NCBI GenBank assembly: GCA_029378245.1
Contig: JARKIF010000024.1
Span: forward strand, 496,001 to 560,000
DNA: 64,000 nucleotides
Reading direction: 5' to 3'
DNA from: Roridomyces roridus
Lineage: Eukaryota; Basidiomycota; Agaricomycetes; Agaricales; Mycenaceae
Shown here piece by piece: positions 30,883 to 42,669 of the stretch (position 1 is the first letter of the stretch; the number at the start of each line of letters is the position of its first letter). A program made the translations under genes and the position numbers. The notes beneath the pieces were generated by a model. That model did not search any database. It was not told where the DNA came from and saw only the letters and a program-made list of their open reading frames with translations.

Positions 30883-32031
30883 ATGAGCGACCTGCCACAA
30901 GAGTTGGTCGATGCCGTCGTCGATGAAATCGACGACCATGAAGCCCTCGAGGCTTTTTCGCTCGTGTCCAGGTCCTTCGTCTCGTCGTGCCAACGGCGCC
31001 TCTTCCACACCATCCGGTTCGAGGATGCACGCAGCCTCCGTGCCATCACTCAAAAATTCACGTCTTGCCCTCATTTGAGATCCTACGTTCAGGTTCTCCA
31101 GATCGGCTTCCTTTTCTCGACCAAACACCTAAAGGCCGTTGCGTCCCTCGTTGGCATGCTCCAAGATCTCAGGCGGATGACGTGGGGAATGTGGATGGAC
31201 AAGATGAAGCCAAAATACCTCATCCGAGCCATGAAAAGGAGCCTTCGGAACCCCTCCATGCAGTGCCTTACGCTCGACGCATGCAGTGTCCCGCCCAGCG
31301 TCCTCTCCTACGCCGCCGCATTCACGAGCGAACTGCATCTCGGCATGGTTGGGCTCGACCTCGGCTCAGAGCCTCCCTCCACGCGTGTTCCGAGAGCACG
31401 AACAAATCTGAAAGAGCTATCGCACTTGACGATGGGCGCTGAACAGAGGCGTGGCAGGGTAGCTCGTGCGCTTCTCCCCCATCTCGGAGCACTTCAAAAA
31501 TATGAAGACGACCTCTCGTCGATGACAATCTTCAACCTCGTTGTGGGCGCGACCTGCAAAACCTTGGAGCATTTACAGTTGCGTGAAATACGTGTGTATT
31601 CCACAACAACAGATGTCCTCGTTTCTGACGATTATACAGCCTTCCGCCGCTTGCGACGCCTTGCAAGGATCCCTCATCGCCCCCGCATGGAATCACTCCG
31701 GTTTCTGGGCATAGATCTCCGAGAGGATGTCTCCGAGCTTTCCCTTACCCGCATCTTCTCCACGCTCCCAAAACCCTCTGAGGTCCCGCGCCTTGAAACA
31801 TTGTCGCTGCTCATCGCGCCCGCCGACATGCTCCTCCCTGTCCCAAAATCAGACCTCCCGGTGGATTGGGAGGCCTATGAGTGTCTGTGCCAGATCAACG
31901 TCGATTTCCGGTGGTCTTACGAGGAGCCCGATGAGGAGGCCATTTTGGCCGCCTACATCCACAGACAGCCTTTCCCCAGTCGAATCCGTGTGTGCGTCTC
32001 GAACCGCATGGATGAGGATTTCCCGCTGTGA
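30883..32031 (+). CDS. F-box-like / leucine-rich protein, DLPQ-type
   Basis: Starts MSDLPQELVDAVVDEIDDHE, with F-box continuation FSLVSRSFVSSCQRRLFHTI. The exons are 30883-31591 and 31640-32031, 366 residues. The 48-nt intron (GTGTGTATTCC...TATACAG) is a multiple of three and has no stop, so retention would give a 16-residue longer protein of 382. I prefer splicing because the frameshifted paralogue at 27753 has the same intron with a length that requires removal. The body is leucine-rich (LLPHLGALQKYEDDL, ESLRFLGIDL). Intact. Confidence 0.82.
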   Translation: MSDLPQELVDAVVDEIDDHEALEAFSLVSRSFVSSCQRRLFHTIRFEDARSLRAITQKFTSCPHLRSYVQVLQIGFLFSTKHLKAVASLVGMLQDLRRMTWGMWMDKMKPKYLIRAMKRSLRNPSMQCLTLDACSVPPSVLSYAAAFTSELHLGMVGLDLGSEPPSTRVPRARTNLKELSHLTMGAEQRRGRVARALLPHLGALQKYEDDLSSMTIFNLVVGATCKTLEHLQLREIRVYSTTTDVLVSDDYTAFRRLRRLARIPHRPRMESLRFLGIDLREDVSELSLTRIFSTLPKPSEVPRLETLSLLIAPADMLLPVPKSDLPVDWEAYECLCQINVDFRWSYEEPDEEAILAAYIHRQPFPSRIRVCVSNRMDEDFPL

Positions 32032-32282
32032 TGTCTGTATTGTGCGATCTCATTTCTTGTTCAATCTTCGTATATATCTACATGTACTACGACGCAACTT
32101 CTGTAATTGACAATCAACATCTTGAGAATGGTTTTTCAGCCTAGCTCGTGGTTAGTGGATCCCCCTCGTGAGGAAGGAGACGCACTGAGGAATACACAGC
32201 AGCAGAAGTAATGACTGCCACTGGACCTGGAGGTAGCTACGGCACCAGCCTCTCATTCCAGCAACGACAACTTTTTATGTAA

Positions 32283-32525
32283 AAAGGGTACACGCTATTC
32301 CCGAACAGGCGATCTCTCGATTCGAACGAATACACTCCAAGTGCGAAAGCTGGGATTTGACTGGCGATAAATGCAATACCGCTGCCGTCCATATACTACT
32401 GGACGCAGCGACAGCCTCCGAGGAGACAAAATTGCAGGTATTGTGCAGCTACCCCACAGCCATTCTCTCGAATCGAAGTAGGGCATCCCAGTGCGAAAGC
32501 TGAGATTCCACAGTCGATAAATACA
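32283..32525 (-). repeat. Two tandem copies of the T-arm-like short repeat
   Basis: Copy one has its hairpin at 32330-32316 and copy two at 32479-32466. Both carry, on their upstream side (minus strand), CAGCTTTCGCACT, shared with the copy near 50.5 kb, and TTTATCG further up. A run of A at 32281-32285 would be the T-run terminator of copy one. Confidence 0.6.
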
Positions 32526-32608
32526 TCCACTACAGTCCATACACCACTCAGTTACAATTACTTATTCATCCTCCTCCTCCTCCTCCTCCCATTCACTCAG
32601 TCAATCAC

Positions 32609-35443
32609 TCAACTCTCCATCCAAGGCCTCACCCCAGGCTTCGCATTCTCCTCAACGACATTCTCCGGCTTCCGATCCTCCACATACGTATCCATCTCCA
32701 CATCACCCCTAGCCGTATTCGCCCTCGCCACCTCGACAGGATTCTTCGTCCCCGCAAGCCGCAGCGCGCGACGCCGCTCGTACGCCTCGCGCACGGCTTG
32801 TTTGATGATTGGGAGGCCGTTGCGGACCTGGATGAGCGTCAACGTCGAGGTCGACAAGACAAGACAGAAGGAGGCAGAGGGAGGGAGGTAGGGAGGTAGG
32901 GAAGGAGAGAGACTAAAACGCACATTCGCCTCAGCAGTCTTGTGTATCGAATCCACCTCATCCGGCGTCCACACGAGGTTGTACGAAGAACTAAACGGCG
33001 CCGTAGACGGGTCGTACGTCGGGTTCACCGCGTTCTGTGTGGATTTCCCCCATTAGCATCCACCCGGAAGAATGATATGCGAAGAGCACTCACAGGCAAC
33101 AGCGGCAAATACACCAACATAACGTCCCTCCACGCCTGCGGTTGGTGTTTATCGTTATACACAACACCTTCATGCCCGGCCACTACACTGGTCGCAACAC
33201 CGTCCAAGATCTGCGCGTACCGTCCCTCAAACCGCGCAGCGATCTCGTCAGCACTCAGTTGCTTGGGTATTTTCTTGCCCTGTACGTGTGTTCAAGGTCA
33301 GTTGAGGGCGGAGGATGAGAGGTAACGAACTGACCTTGTCCTTCGGGTCCGTCGACTCGACCTCGGGGACGGGGTCCAACGCAGGGTACTTTACACGCGG
33401 AGTGAATACGAGCCCTTTAGTCGCACCATACTCGTTGATGCGGTCGATCGCAGCGCCCTTTTGGACGTCGGATGAGGCGTCGAATCTATCAATTCAATCT
33501 CGCTCAGCTTCTATGCTCAGCCGGGAGTGAGTGAGAGACGCACAGGAAGATCAAATCCACGTCCCGCGCAGGCTAGAATTGTTTTTGAACAAGGAAACTC
33601 CAAACGTAGTCAACAGAAGACATACGTGCAAAAAGACATGCGTCGGCAAATTATTCGCCATGCCCGAATCGACGAGATGCAGCCGAGGCGCGTTTTCGAA
33701 CCCGTTGCCCCGATGGGGTAACTTCTCCGCGCCAAAGAAGGGGTTAGCTTGATTTCTTTCAAAGTGCTCGTTAGGCTCTCAATCAGACGGAGTGAAGAAG
33801 GACACGCACCCAGCATGCACGGGATTCACATTATCCACATGCTCCATCTTCTCGTCCCCGACGTCCTTCGTCACATGTTGCACCGCGCGCCGCATCATCG
33901 CGCCCATCGAATTCTGGGGAAGATTCCGCCAGATTGTGCCTCTAGATAGTTTATTATCAGTAGAGGGTGACAGAGAAAGACGAAGATTCACGCACAGAAT
34001 CGCACTCAACGGCGCCGCGGGTGCTGCAGTGGCCAGTCCCATTAGAAGCGCAAGGGAATACTCGGCCAGATTCTGCGTCGACACGCCCTTCTCGAAATGC
34101 CTTCCAAACGCTATGCGGAGGTGCGATTAGACACAAAGAGGGAGAATCGGAAGTACTCACCCCAGGTAGGCACCCATCCCTCCAACTCATCGCTCCCAAC
34201 CTCAACGGGATTCAGCTCAAACCATTGCCACCACGCTTTGACGTCCTCGTGTTCAGCCGAATTCGCCGTATGATCGTCGGTGAAAGGCTCGGTTGGGGAT
34301 TTCCAGTCGTGCCAGGGGCGTTCGTGGCGGACTGCGGTGAGCTGTGGATGTCCGGTTGATGTAGGTTCTAAGAAAGGAGGGAGAGCGGAACGCACCATCG
34401 GCCAGGGCTCCATTCCCTTATCCAACCCACCATGCTCAAACGCACGACTCCACTTGAGCGACGCAGGCTCGACGCGGCCTTTATTCACATCCGGGCCCTC
34501 GCCCTCGCCAGCCCCGAGGAGCCAGAAGTATGAGGAAGTGAGGGTCGAGTAGAGGTCGATTACTTTGGGTTTAAAGGTGAGTCGGGATCGCGGATAGTGG
34601 ATGAAGCAACGTACTGCAGACCTCTTGCCCATTCTTTTCCTTCTCCTTCAACGGTCCCAGAAGAGCTTCAACGCCTCCCTGGGCGGCAGCGACTTTGTTG
34701 ACGCCGTCGGTGGAGAGTGGGTGCGTGCCTGTGATGCGCCGGAAGTGGTCTAGGAGGGGTCGAGCGGAAAGCGGGGCGGTGAGAGGTGGGTCGAGGGGAA
34801 GAGTGTATTGCGCCGCTTTGAAAATGGTCAGCCGTTGGACAGCTCAGATAAGTGGACGTACCGAGACCCCAGCACGCGCCGGAAACTCCAGCGGTGTACA
34901 TGACGGCAGGCCACAGCCCGAGCTCTTGAAACGCAATCATGGTGGTGATGAATCCGAGATTGGCGCGCATCCCACCGCCACTCCCGCCCAACCCGATCTA
35001 CCGACTGTCAGTGGACTTAGATATGTAACAAACAGAGAACGCACGACAGGGACATCCAGCGGGTCTACCTCGACGTCTTCATCCAGCCCCAGGAAAGCAT
35101 GCAACGTGCGATCCCTCACGATCTTGTCCACACGCGCCACGAGGAACGTCAGCTCTTCGGGACTCAGCGCATTAGTGCGACGCAAATGAGCCTGCTCGTC
35201 CTTGTGCGGCGACAGCGAGGGGTCCTCCTCGTACGTGTGCGAGATGAACTTGATCGCCGTGCCAGCGGAGCTCAGCGTCGTGCTGAGTTTCGAGAAGAGG
35301 CCGCTGAGACCGGTGTGGTGCTCCTTCCCTTCCTCGTCGTGCTTGCCGGCGTCGGCACCAGCTCCAAAGTACCCCGTCTTGCCAGCTTGTTCTTTCTCGA
35401 GCCCTCGAAAGGCGGTTTCTTGCGAGTCGGTGCGTGAGGACAT
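32609..35443 (-). CDS. Cytosolic phospholipase A2 / lysophospholipase-like protein
   Basis: Thirteen exons on the minus strand, from the ATG at 35443 to the stop at 32609, give 716 residues in frame (exons 35443-35045, 34997-34862, 34815-34615, 34562-34396, 34341-34161, 34110-33996, 33941-33810, 33747-33626, 33572-33544, 33485-33335, 33279-33094, 33034-32922, 32827-32609). The family hydrolyses acyl chains of (lyso)phospholipids. Seen in order: the oxyanion-hole glycine stretch GLGGSGGGMRA, the nucleophile elbow GVSGACWG (catalytic Ser), and LVDSGMANNLP carrying the catalytic Asp. There is no signal peptide (MSSRTDSQETAFRG), so it is intracellular, unlike the secreted fungal phospholipase B enzymes. 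The C-terminus is charged (ARGDVEMDTYVEDRKP). Confidence 0.85.
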
Positions 35444-36146
35444 GGTTGTCAAGAGCAAGGGGCGTTGATGCATCTGATTTGGTGGCCAGGGTAGGAACGT
35501 GCGTCGTCTTGCGCGGGGCGCTCGCAGTCAGACATGGTCACAATGAGAGGACGGATCTGATACACGGCCTTGGCCTCAAGGCTCCGTGCTTTCCGAGATC
35601 TGCCGTGTCGAGTGCCGATTTGCTCCGATTTCTTTTAAAATCTCACAGGAGAATCAGATGAGAACATGCATACATATGCATGCATGGGTGGGCACTATAA
35701 AACCGACCTAAAAAAAGCATCTGGACTCCGAATCGAACGGCCTCTGGAGAATTGGGTTGACGCACCGATATGGCTGAACTTGGGCACATTACCTGTATTC
35801 AAGAATATCACTCAGAGTGAGACCTGTCGCTTTCAACGACCCAGTAACCTGGTAGATTCCAACTTAAGTACTCGAGCTGTGATTGAGCGCCATCAGATCA
35901 GACGCGCCAGCAGGTACAAACAAAGCCCTCTTCCTCCTAACCACCACCATACCCAAGCCATCTCCGCTTCTCGCCGTCAATATTCGCTGTCATCGCCGGT
36001 TTCGTCGGGTCGATTTGGGCTTGTTGTGGGCTGCCTTGCCTGGATCAAGCCGCGATACCGAGACCTGGAGGAGTCAAGGAGGAGTCGGAGGTGTTGCGGA
36101 GTGTGTCTGGCGGTATTTCTCGTTTTTCGGTGAAGAGAGCTCAAAT
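35444..36146. other. Intergenic, no gene recognised
   Basis: 5' flank of the phospholipase gene (minus strand), followed by DNA with short frames only. It contains a T-arm-like word (CTCCGAATCGAACGGCC, near 35727-35743). Confidence 0.4.
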
Positions 36147-36640
36147 TTGATTGCTTCCCAGGATGGGCCACAAAAACTCTAGCTGGATGGTTTGACAAAT
36201 GCGCCCTCTCGAGTCAGCGTTTCCTGAGTGGGTCCACAGTGGGTCCTAACATCTTCAGAAATTTCTTCAGGTTTTACAAGTCAATTGCCGCTGCAAATCG
36301 GTCTATCGATCCCCGGCGCTTAGCAGCGACAATACAGCCTTCCTGACATCTAACACTTCCTGTCTACGCAGAGCATCCGTATCCAACGGTCTCGGGTCGC
36401 CTGGTCTTCGGTCGAAACAGATCACATTTCATTGCTTGACAGGCTGGGTCACATAAAATCTAGCTGGGTTGCGAGTTGAGCCCAAGATCCCATAAAATTT
36501 CTGCAGTTGCCATCTCGAAGTATGGATCTCGGGTGCTCGGAAGCGACGATCCAGCCCTCCTGCCATAGAGACTTCCGGTCTATCCAGAGCCGTCGTCTTC
36601 AACGGGTTCGGAGCGCACTTTGTTGATACTGCGGGGCCAA
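36147..36640. repeat. Two diverged tandem copies, ~285-bp period
   Basis: TTGCTTCCCAGGATGGGCCA at about 36150 recurs as TTGCTTGACAGGCTGGGTCA at about 36433. CTAGCTGGATGG pairs with CTAGCTGGGTTG, AATTTCTTCAGG with AATTTCTGCAGT, and GCAGCGACAATACAGCC with GAAGCGACGATCCAGCC. The order is kept and divergence is strong. Confidence 0.55.
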
Positions 36641-39084
36641 AATCTGAATCGAGGTTGGCAGACGCCGGTGAAGTTACTAGCCGCCAGCGCGATTCCACGG
36701 ACGGCTTTGGACCGACTTTCGCGAGCAATCGGACGGCGAAAACCCAACACCGGGTTTCGGAGAAACCACGCAGGGAAGGGAATCGTGCTTCTTTTCCCGA
36801 GCCACAGCCTCGATTACCCACCTACAGCTCGCGCATTCAGTTCTTCTTCCCAGGCCGAAGCTGAGAACAGCCAGCCAGCCCTTTGGGTGGGGTGGCATTG
36901 CCGGCTTTTGGTCTTGGTGGCGCGGGAGTGATGTCGACGTCTCGCAAGGAAGCTGTAACCGGGAATCGGATCGTGCATGTGGGTCAGACTCTTGCTCTGC
37001 TGTTCGTCACCATGTCGATGTCGATACTCAGGCATTGAAGCAGTCACTGCGACGGGGGGCGCGAGGGCTAGCGGAGAGGAGCGTCACCAGCGTAAGCCCA
37101 GGAGGGTGCATGCGAAATTGTTTCGGACGAGGACAATGGCGTCTTCGTTCCATCATGGCGTCGATCGAAGGCCGTCACTCCTTTCATTGGGGTGATTCTA
37201 CGACAGGTGGGAATTTCACAGGCTTCGCAGTTTGCGGGCGCGGCCGGTTATTCAAGCATGGCTTCGAGCAGCTTCGAGGCGACAGGGGTCCATGTGCGAC
37301 TGGGTTCGCAAATCAAGTTTCAGACGTGGCACGGCTTCGATGCCGGATATTCTTGTCTCTTTGTCTCCTTTGTCTTTGTATTCCTTCTCTCTCTTTAACC
37401 CCACGCCCTCCCCCTCGGTCAGCGCTGTGGTAAGCCTCCCGCTTTATAGGATCGAGCTATGAGATATCGCTCACCGCCGGCTAGGCTTCAAACTTCGTTC
37501 CTCGCGCTGGCCAGCCCGATCCAGGCCCTATTCAAAGAGGGTATCTCCAGCCCGGATGGCTCAGACGGTCCAAGCAGATCGTAAGTGGTACGCACTCATC
37601 TGACTTGGCTCTGGAACGTGGGGCATCACCGGTTGGCCTGGTTCTCAGCAAAGTCGCACGCGGAGCAGAGGACCCATGATTTCGTCTTGACCTTGAACGA
37701 ATCGTTTTGGTACCATACTGGACGGCCTCGATCCTAGCGGCCTTGCGCGAGAAATATTGGTGAGTGGAACAATACAAAGGCTTGACGACTAACACTGCTG
37801 CCCAGAATGTCCGTGGTGGCCACGATGAGCAGTAATCTTCCAGGGACCAAATTCGATTCGTACACATCGGGAACAAAGTCAGTGCGCTGCGATGAAGAAT
37901 GCCGTCAAGAGTTTGGTCCAATCCCATTCCGTGTGTGGCTCTAAGCTTCGAGTCGAGCGAAGGTTCAGCGCCATCGAGTATGTATGCAGGCCGTCCCAAA
38001 GTCACCCGGCCGTCCCAAGGCCCCTGCGAAGTTCATCCCAGGCTCGTCAACCTTGCAGCACATCCTGGCACCCGCAGTCTCTCGGGAGTCGGGACGAGTT
38101 GATCCTAACCAGAAGCGGGCGGGCGGGAATCGGCCGGAGTACCGAGGTCCAAAGAAGCCCAATCAATCAAGCGCGTTCAATCTCCAGATTCCAGAAGAAA
38201 GTGGCAGCATGGACGGTGGGAGGAAGTGCCATTGCGCGGGAGTCACATTCACCGCATCAGTTATGGCGTCAGAATGGCGTTTGCCATCCCCACGCCGAGT
38301 CTCCATCTCCTTCTCTTCCGCGGCGTCGGCGCGTCGCTAGCTCGGTCCAAGAATACCCCGTTGGCGCGTGAAGATGCGCTGCGCGGGCATATCATCACAT
38401 GGGAACGGATTCAACTGCGCGGAATGGCATCAAGAACGGCGGGAAATCATGGCGACCCATTTTCCCCCTCCCGCTCCGTGGTCGAGTATTTGGAAAGTAA
38501 GTATAACAATCAATTGAACAAGCGACAGAAAGACTCACGACCGCATCTCAGCGCATGCTCCACACGCGGAACTCTAGATGAATGCATGGCGGCCGCCCTG
38601 GCGCGCGAAGCAGGTCATGGAAAAAAGGAAAAGAAAATCTTTTAATATCGGTGAATCATGAGCCCGAGCCTTGATCCTGGGGCAGAAAAAACATTCTGCT
38701 GACACCTTCTGGATCTCCCAACCATAGGCGCGGAAAGGTCCCGGTATCTTTGCTGCGCAGGTGAGTCATCGTTTGTTTCGCGGACATTTTGACGGATCTT
38801 GGCAAGTCTCGTAAATTCTCTGCCGCGGCGTAACTGCGATACGATGTGGGAGATTGGCACAGATTTCAAGCCATTTTTCCACCGTATGTAAGTTATCTTA
38901 TTATGAATTGAATACGCCGTAATGGACACCAGATCCACTTCGCAAGAATCAACAAGATTGTTCCGTGCGGCGTCGGTGGGCGCCGCATACACAAACGAGG
39001 CAATTGGGTCCTTTCCATTGGGTATACGACGTGAATAGTAAGTACATTTGTTTGCATTCCTCGAGCCCGATAACTGAACGGCGT
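36641..39084. other. Gene-poor stretch
   Basis: About 2.4 kb without a convincing gene. Open frames on both strands are short, overlap each other and lack motifs. A pyrimidine-rich run (TCTTTGTCTCC...) lies near 37355-37400. The far end may contain the 3' end of the UbiA-type gene, whose stop codon I could not fix. Confidence 0.4.
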
Positions 39085-40225
39085 CTCGATCTCTATACAG
39101 TTCTAAAACTCTGTAGTAGCCCGGGAGAGCATGTGCAACGGACAACCACACCTGAAGCCGCCGACTCTCAGCGCTAACCCGACGGAAGGAGCCCGACGAC
39201 GCACGTTGTACCAGTAAAACCCCACCTGGTCGCCCCGCACGGATGTTGATCGAAGGTATTGCGTTCCAACTGAGATTGCCAACGAAACGAAGACGAGGGC
39301 GGCTATCAGATCGAGCTCCCATACGAATGCGAGGCCGAGGGACCACAGCGTTAGCGGGATGATAACAGTCCAACGGGCGATGGACGGCAAGACGATGGGG
39401 ATGGTGCGACGACCTATAGCCCGATCACCTGTGTTCCGTTCAGAGTGCGGTAAGTAAATCACCACCCTGCTTACCGTCCACGTCCTTGAAATCCTGAGCG
39501 TGTATCGTTGTCGCGAATATCCCACCGCTGATAGCGACCGATATAACCGCGATGTGGTCCAGTCTACTTGCGGTGTAGCCTGGGCGACATAGGAGGTTAG
39601 TTGGGCTCCACGCCGAGAGAGTCGAGACTCACCGGCTACCAACGTAGCACCGACCTCGAACGCCGCGAAGCCCGCGGCATTCACTGCGTTCCGGATAAAC
39701 CAATGGCGCTCTGTGCGTCTTGAGCTCGTTATAGGTAATCGTCAAGCCCACCAGGGCGATGCTGGCGTAGAGGGTCTCCACGCTGTAACACAGCGACCAC
39801 GCAAAGCACAGAGGTACGAGAATCCACCGCAAGATGATGGCTTGCTCCAGTGTCATGCGCTTGGAGGGAAGTGGTCGGTCTTGCTTATTCATCGCGTCTT
39901 CTTCAGGGTCCATGGTTTGGTTCGAGACGTCGAATTGAAGGAGGTGAAGCCATATCCAGAACGTGATGTGGGGAAGGCGGGAGATGCTGGCGAGGGGTGC
40001 TGAAGCGGAGGCAAGGAAAGTCTGGGAAGTAAAGTAGGTAGATCCGCGTGAGCGATTCTCGTTCTCGGCATTCCGGAAAGTTAAAAACATACGATGGGAA
40101 TCACCTGAAGGCTGGAATGCGTGAGTTGGACAGTGCTTAAAACCCTCACGTACTGTCGTCTTTATGTCGGATTTAGTGAAGAGGTAGAGCGTGTACAATG
40201 CACCGGCAAAGGGCGGGGATTTCAT
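39085..40225 (-). pseudogene. UbiA-family prenyltransferase / UbiA-type terpene cyclase, frameshifted
   Basis: Minus-strand exons 40225-40154, 40104-40093 (12-nt microexon), 40021-39633, 39579-39475, 39428-39205 and from 39151. The first aspartate-rich motif is NQTMDPEEDAMNKQDRPLPS and the second DFKDVDGDRAIGRRTIP; both bind the Mg-diphosphate of an isoprenoid substrate in this integral-membrane family. Multiple hydrophobic segments (ITFWIWLHLL, IIPLTLWSLGLAFVW) agree. Near 39712 one extra base (around AAGACGCACAGAG) shifts the frame between ELKTH and ERHWFIRN, so the gene is broken or the assembly is wrong at that base. After VWLSVAHALPGYYRVLEL the 3' end is uncertain. A P450 gene lies just upstream on the same strand, a pairing known from fungal terpenoid pathways such as that of fumagillin. 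Whether this one transfers or cyclises prenyl groups cannot be told. Confidence 0.75.
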
Positions 40226-40704
40226 GGTGGGTTGAATTGAGAGGATTCTGATGTTTTTAAGCGTTTATAAGTCTCTGTCAGAGTCGGTCATCATATGCCT
40301 ACCTATTCCTGATTTCCATGAGGCTGAGAAGTCGGGAAGTCTCTGTGAGAAATAACAGCGTCCGAGATAACATTGGATATGCGAATGGGGTTCCCTCTTC
40401 GAATCTTGTCATCTCCCGTTAGCGAGATGTCTGCGTTTCCTTTTTCCCATGCCTGCCATGCGGGCCCGATTAAAATACAGAAGCCTAATGTGAAAGGCGA
40501 GGGAAGGATAAGCGGATTTTCTGACGGTCCAATACATAACGCATGATATCATCCCACACCGGGTGGCGGCCATCCGCGCAAGTCAATTGTACAAAAATAC
40601 ACCGAAAACTCTTTCTCTTTCTAAGGGACGCAGACACACACGCCGCACCAGTCTAATTCATATCTTCTTCCACCTGTGCCAACAGGTGGCGTGCAGCGTC
40701 GGAT
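40226..40704. other. Spacer between UbiA-type and P450 genes
   Basis: Probable promoter of the UbiA-type gene (minus strand) and 3' flank of the P450. No gene seen. Confidence 0.45.
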
Positions 40705-42669
40705 CTAGGGTACACAATGCGCCCGAACGGAAGGGGTTGGCTGTCCCATACGGTCAGCAAGGTTCTGGGCTTGTAAAAAGACGGCGTACGAAATTCCTCC
40801 CATGGTAAATGCAGCTCGGGGAGTGGGGCCCTCGGGCGAAGGTTTAATTGCGTAGACGGACAAGAACTGAGCAATGAGAAGCCATAACGAGTCCTCCGCG
40901 AATAGTTTTCCTGGGCATGATCTGGCACAAAAGTCAGCCTTGCAGTATAATATTTCAACCCGAGGTTGAACGCACCGTCGGCCAACGCTAAACACACAAC
41001 GACTCGGGTCGTTTTCACTCAAGTCGAGTTTCCCGTCACGCATGTAGCGCCCCGGGTCGAATTTCATGGGGTTGGGGTATATCTCGGGGTCGTGCAACAT
41101 TTGCCTAGTAGCTTGGTGAGTGAGTAGCTCAATTCCGTTGGGAAAACATACCAAATGTTGACCATAATGATACTCCCCGCGGGAATGAGCATCCCATCAT
41201 ACACGTCGTCTTCCATAAGTTCATGCGGGATGCCAATCGGCGCGGGCGGGTGCCACCTCAGCACTTCTTTGGAAATCGCCGTGATATATGGCAGGTGGTC
41301 GCGGTCGCGAAAGTCGGCAAGTCGTTCCATCCCCACAACCGCCTCGATCTCTTCGTGCGCCTGTCGTTGCATGTCGGGATTCATGACCATGGCGAGCAGG
41401 AATATCTCCCCCGCGGCGTATGTCTGCGGAGAAATCAACAACGATACGAAGTTAAAGTTGAAGAAGCTCACCGTTTCGTAGGCAGCTGAACGATTCCATC
41501 ATCAGTTGGCCGAATTCCGACCGAAAATTTGCACTACTTACCTCCCATTGCGATTGCCGCAGTGTCACGAACAAGCTCTTCGTCAACAACACCCGTCCCG
41601 GCCTCAAACTCGCGTAACAGGTTAGTTGTAAAGCACGGGCGCGCCGTTCCTTCCTCCATGGACTTTTTCACCATCCCAAATGGCACGTTCCGGAGATTCT
41701 CCAGGTCCGTTTGACACTGTTCGATCTTTGCCGCGATCGCCGAGCCACCGAACCAATTTGGTAGACATTTGACTGATTTCATGTCGTCGGCATCAGTCAA
41801 TCAAAATCAGCGAATTTGAACGCGGGACGCACATATGGGAAGGGGATTTATGATCCACATGCCGGGGTTGAGCGCGAGTGATACCGTGGTCATCACCGCT
41901 TCGGCAGTGTGAATGAGGCTGTCGTCCCAAGATGTGACGCGAATGCCGTATGTGACGTCGAAAATGCCTTGTGCAGAACGACTGCAGACTTATCAGAACA
42001 CGCTGTCCGTCCATCAGCTATTACGACCGCTCACATTCGCAGATGGTTGGAAATAGCCTCGGGATCGCGGAGAACGTTGAGTAGGAAGGTGCCAACGGCA
42101 GAGCGATGGGCATCGTAGAACGACCGGAGGGTGACCATCGAGTTGTATTGACTGGTAAAGAGGCGCCGACGTGATTGCCATTTCTTGCCGTAGGGAAGGA
42201 AGCCGAAAGTTCCATTGATGGCCGGCTCTGCATCACGAGTCAACCCGATTGACACACGAGAGAGATCGGGTGGAGTTACGTACAGATTTATGAGCGGGAA
42301 TTGGGGCCGGTGTGAATACTTGTCTGCCCGTTTTTCCTAGCAAATCCGCGTTGGCTTTGACAGAGTTGAGAAGGACGATGGAGCGTCCGAGGATGCGGAG
42401 GTACACGACGTCGCCTGGATGAATGGATTAAGGGATGGATGCAGGGTCGAAGATTCAAGAAAACTGACTAGCCATAGCGGGCGTTCCATTCGGAAAATCT
42501 CTCCCAGTTCATGTCGACCGTCATATCAAGCAGGTTGCCGAGGAGTGGGAGGGGCTTGGGGCCCTGGTGGATATGGCGTGACGTCTCCACGGCGGGGATC
42601 GGGTGAGGAGGAGGCCAAGGTTGCAGCGACCGTCAGACAGATGGCTCCACAGACGGCGTAAGAAGGCAT
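40705..42669 (-). pseudogene. Cytochrome P450 monooxygenase, frameshifted
   Basis: Minus strand, start ATG at 42669 with a short hydrophobic N-terminus, then the proline hinge (YPPGP...LLGNLLDM). Later exons carry LPYGKKWQSRRRL (helix C), RDTAAIAMGG spliced to AAYETTYAAGEIF (helix I), EVLRWHPPAP (the ExxR motif is not fully resolved by me; KEVLRW fits it), DPGRYM and the haem loop FSVGRR spliced to SCPGKLF, which completes FxxGxRxCxG. Defects: an extra C near 42551-42563 in the hinge; one base missing in the T run near 42207; and the first intron lacks a GT donor where the frame requires one (it would be GC). The C-terminus after FTMGG is uncertain. It looks like a decaying member of the mushroom P450 families next to a terpenoid-type enzyme. 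Confidence 0.75.

Noticed and set aside
32571..32589. TCC triplet run as a possible regulatory element
   Set aside because: An ordinary microsatellite just beyond the phospholipase stop codon; no sign of function.
37550..37600. tRNA-Lys-like words (GCCCGGATGGCTCAGACGG)
   Set aside because: The D arm resembles a tRNA but no matching anticodon arm or T arm with the right spacing follows, so at best it is an old remnant.
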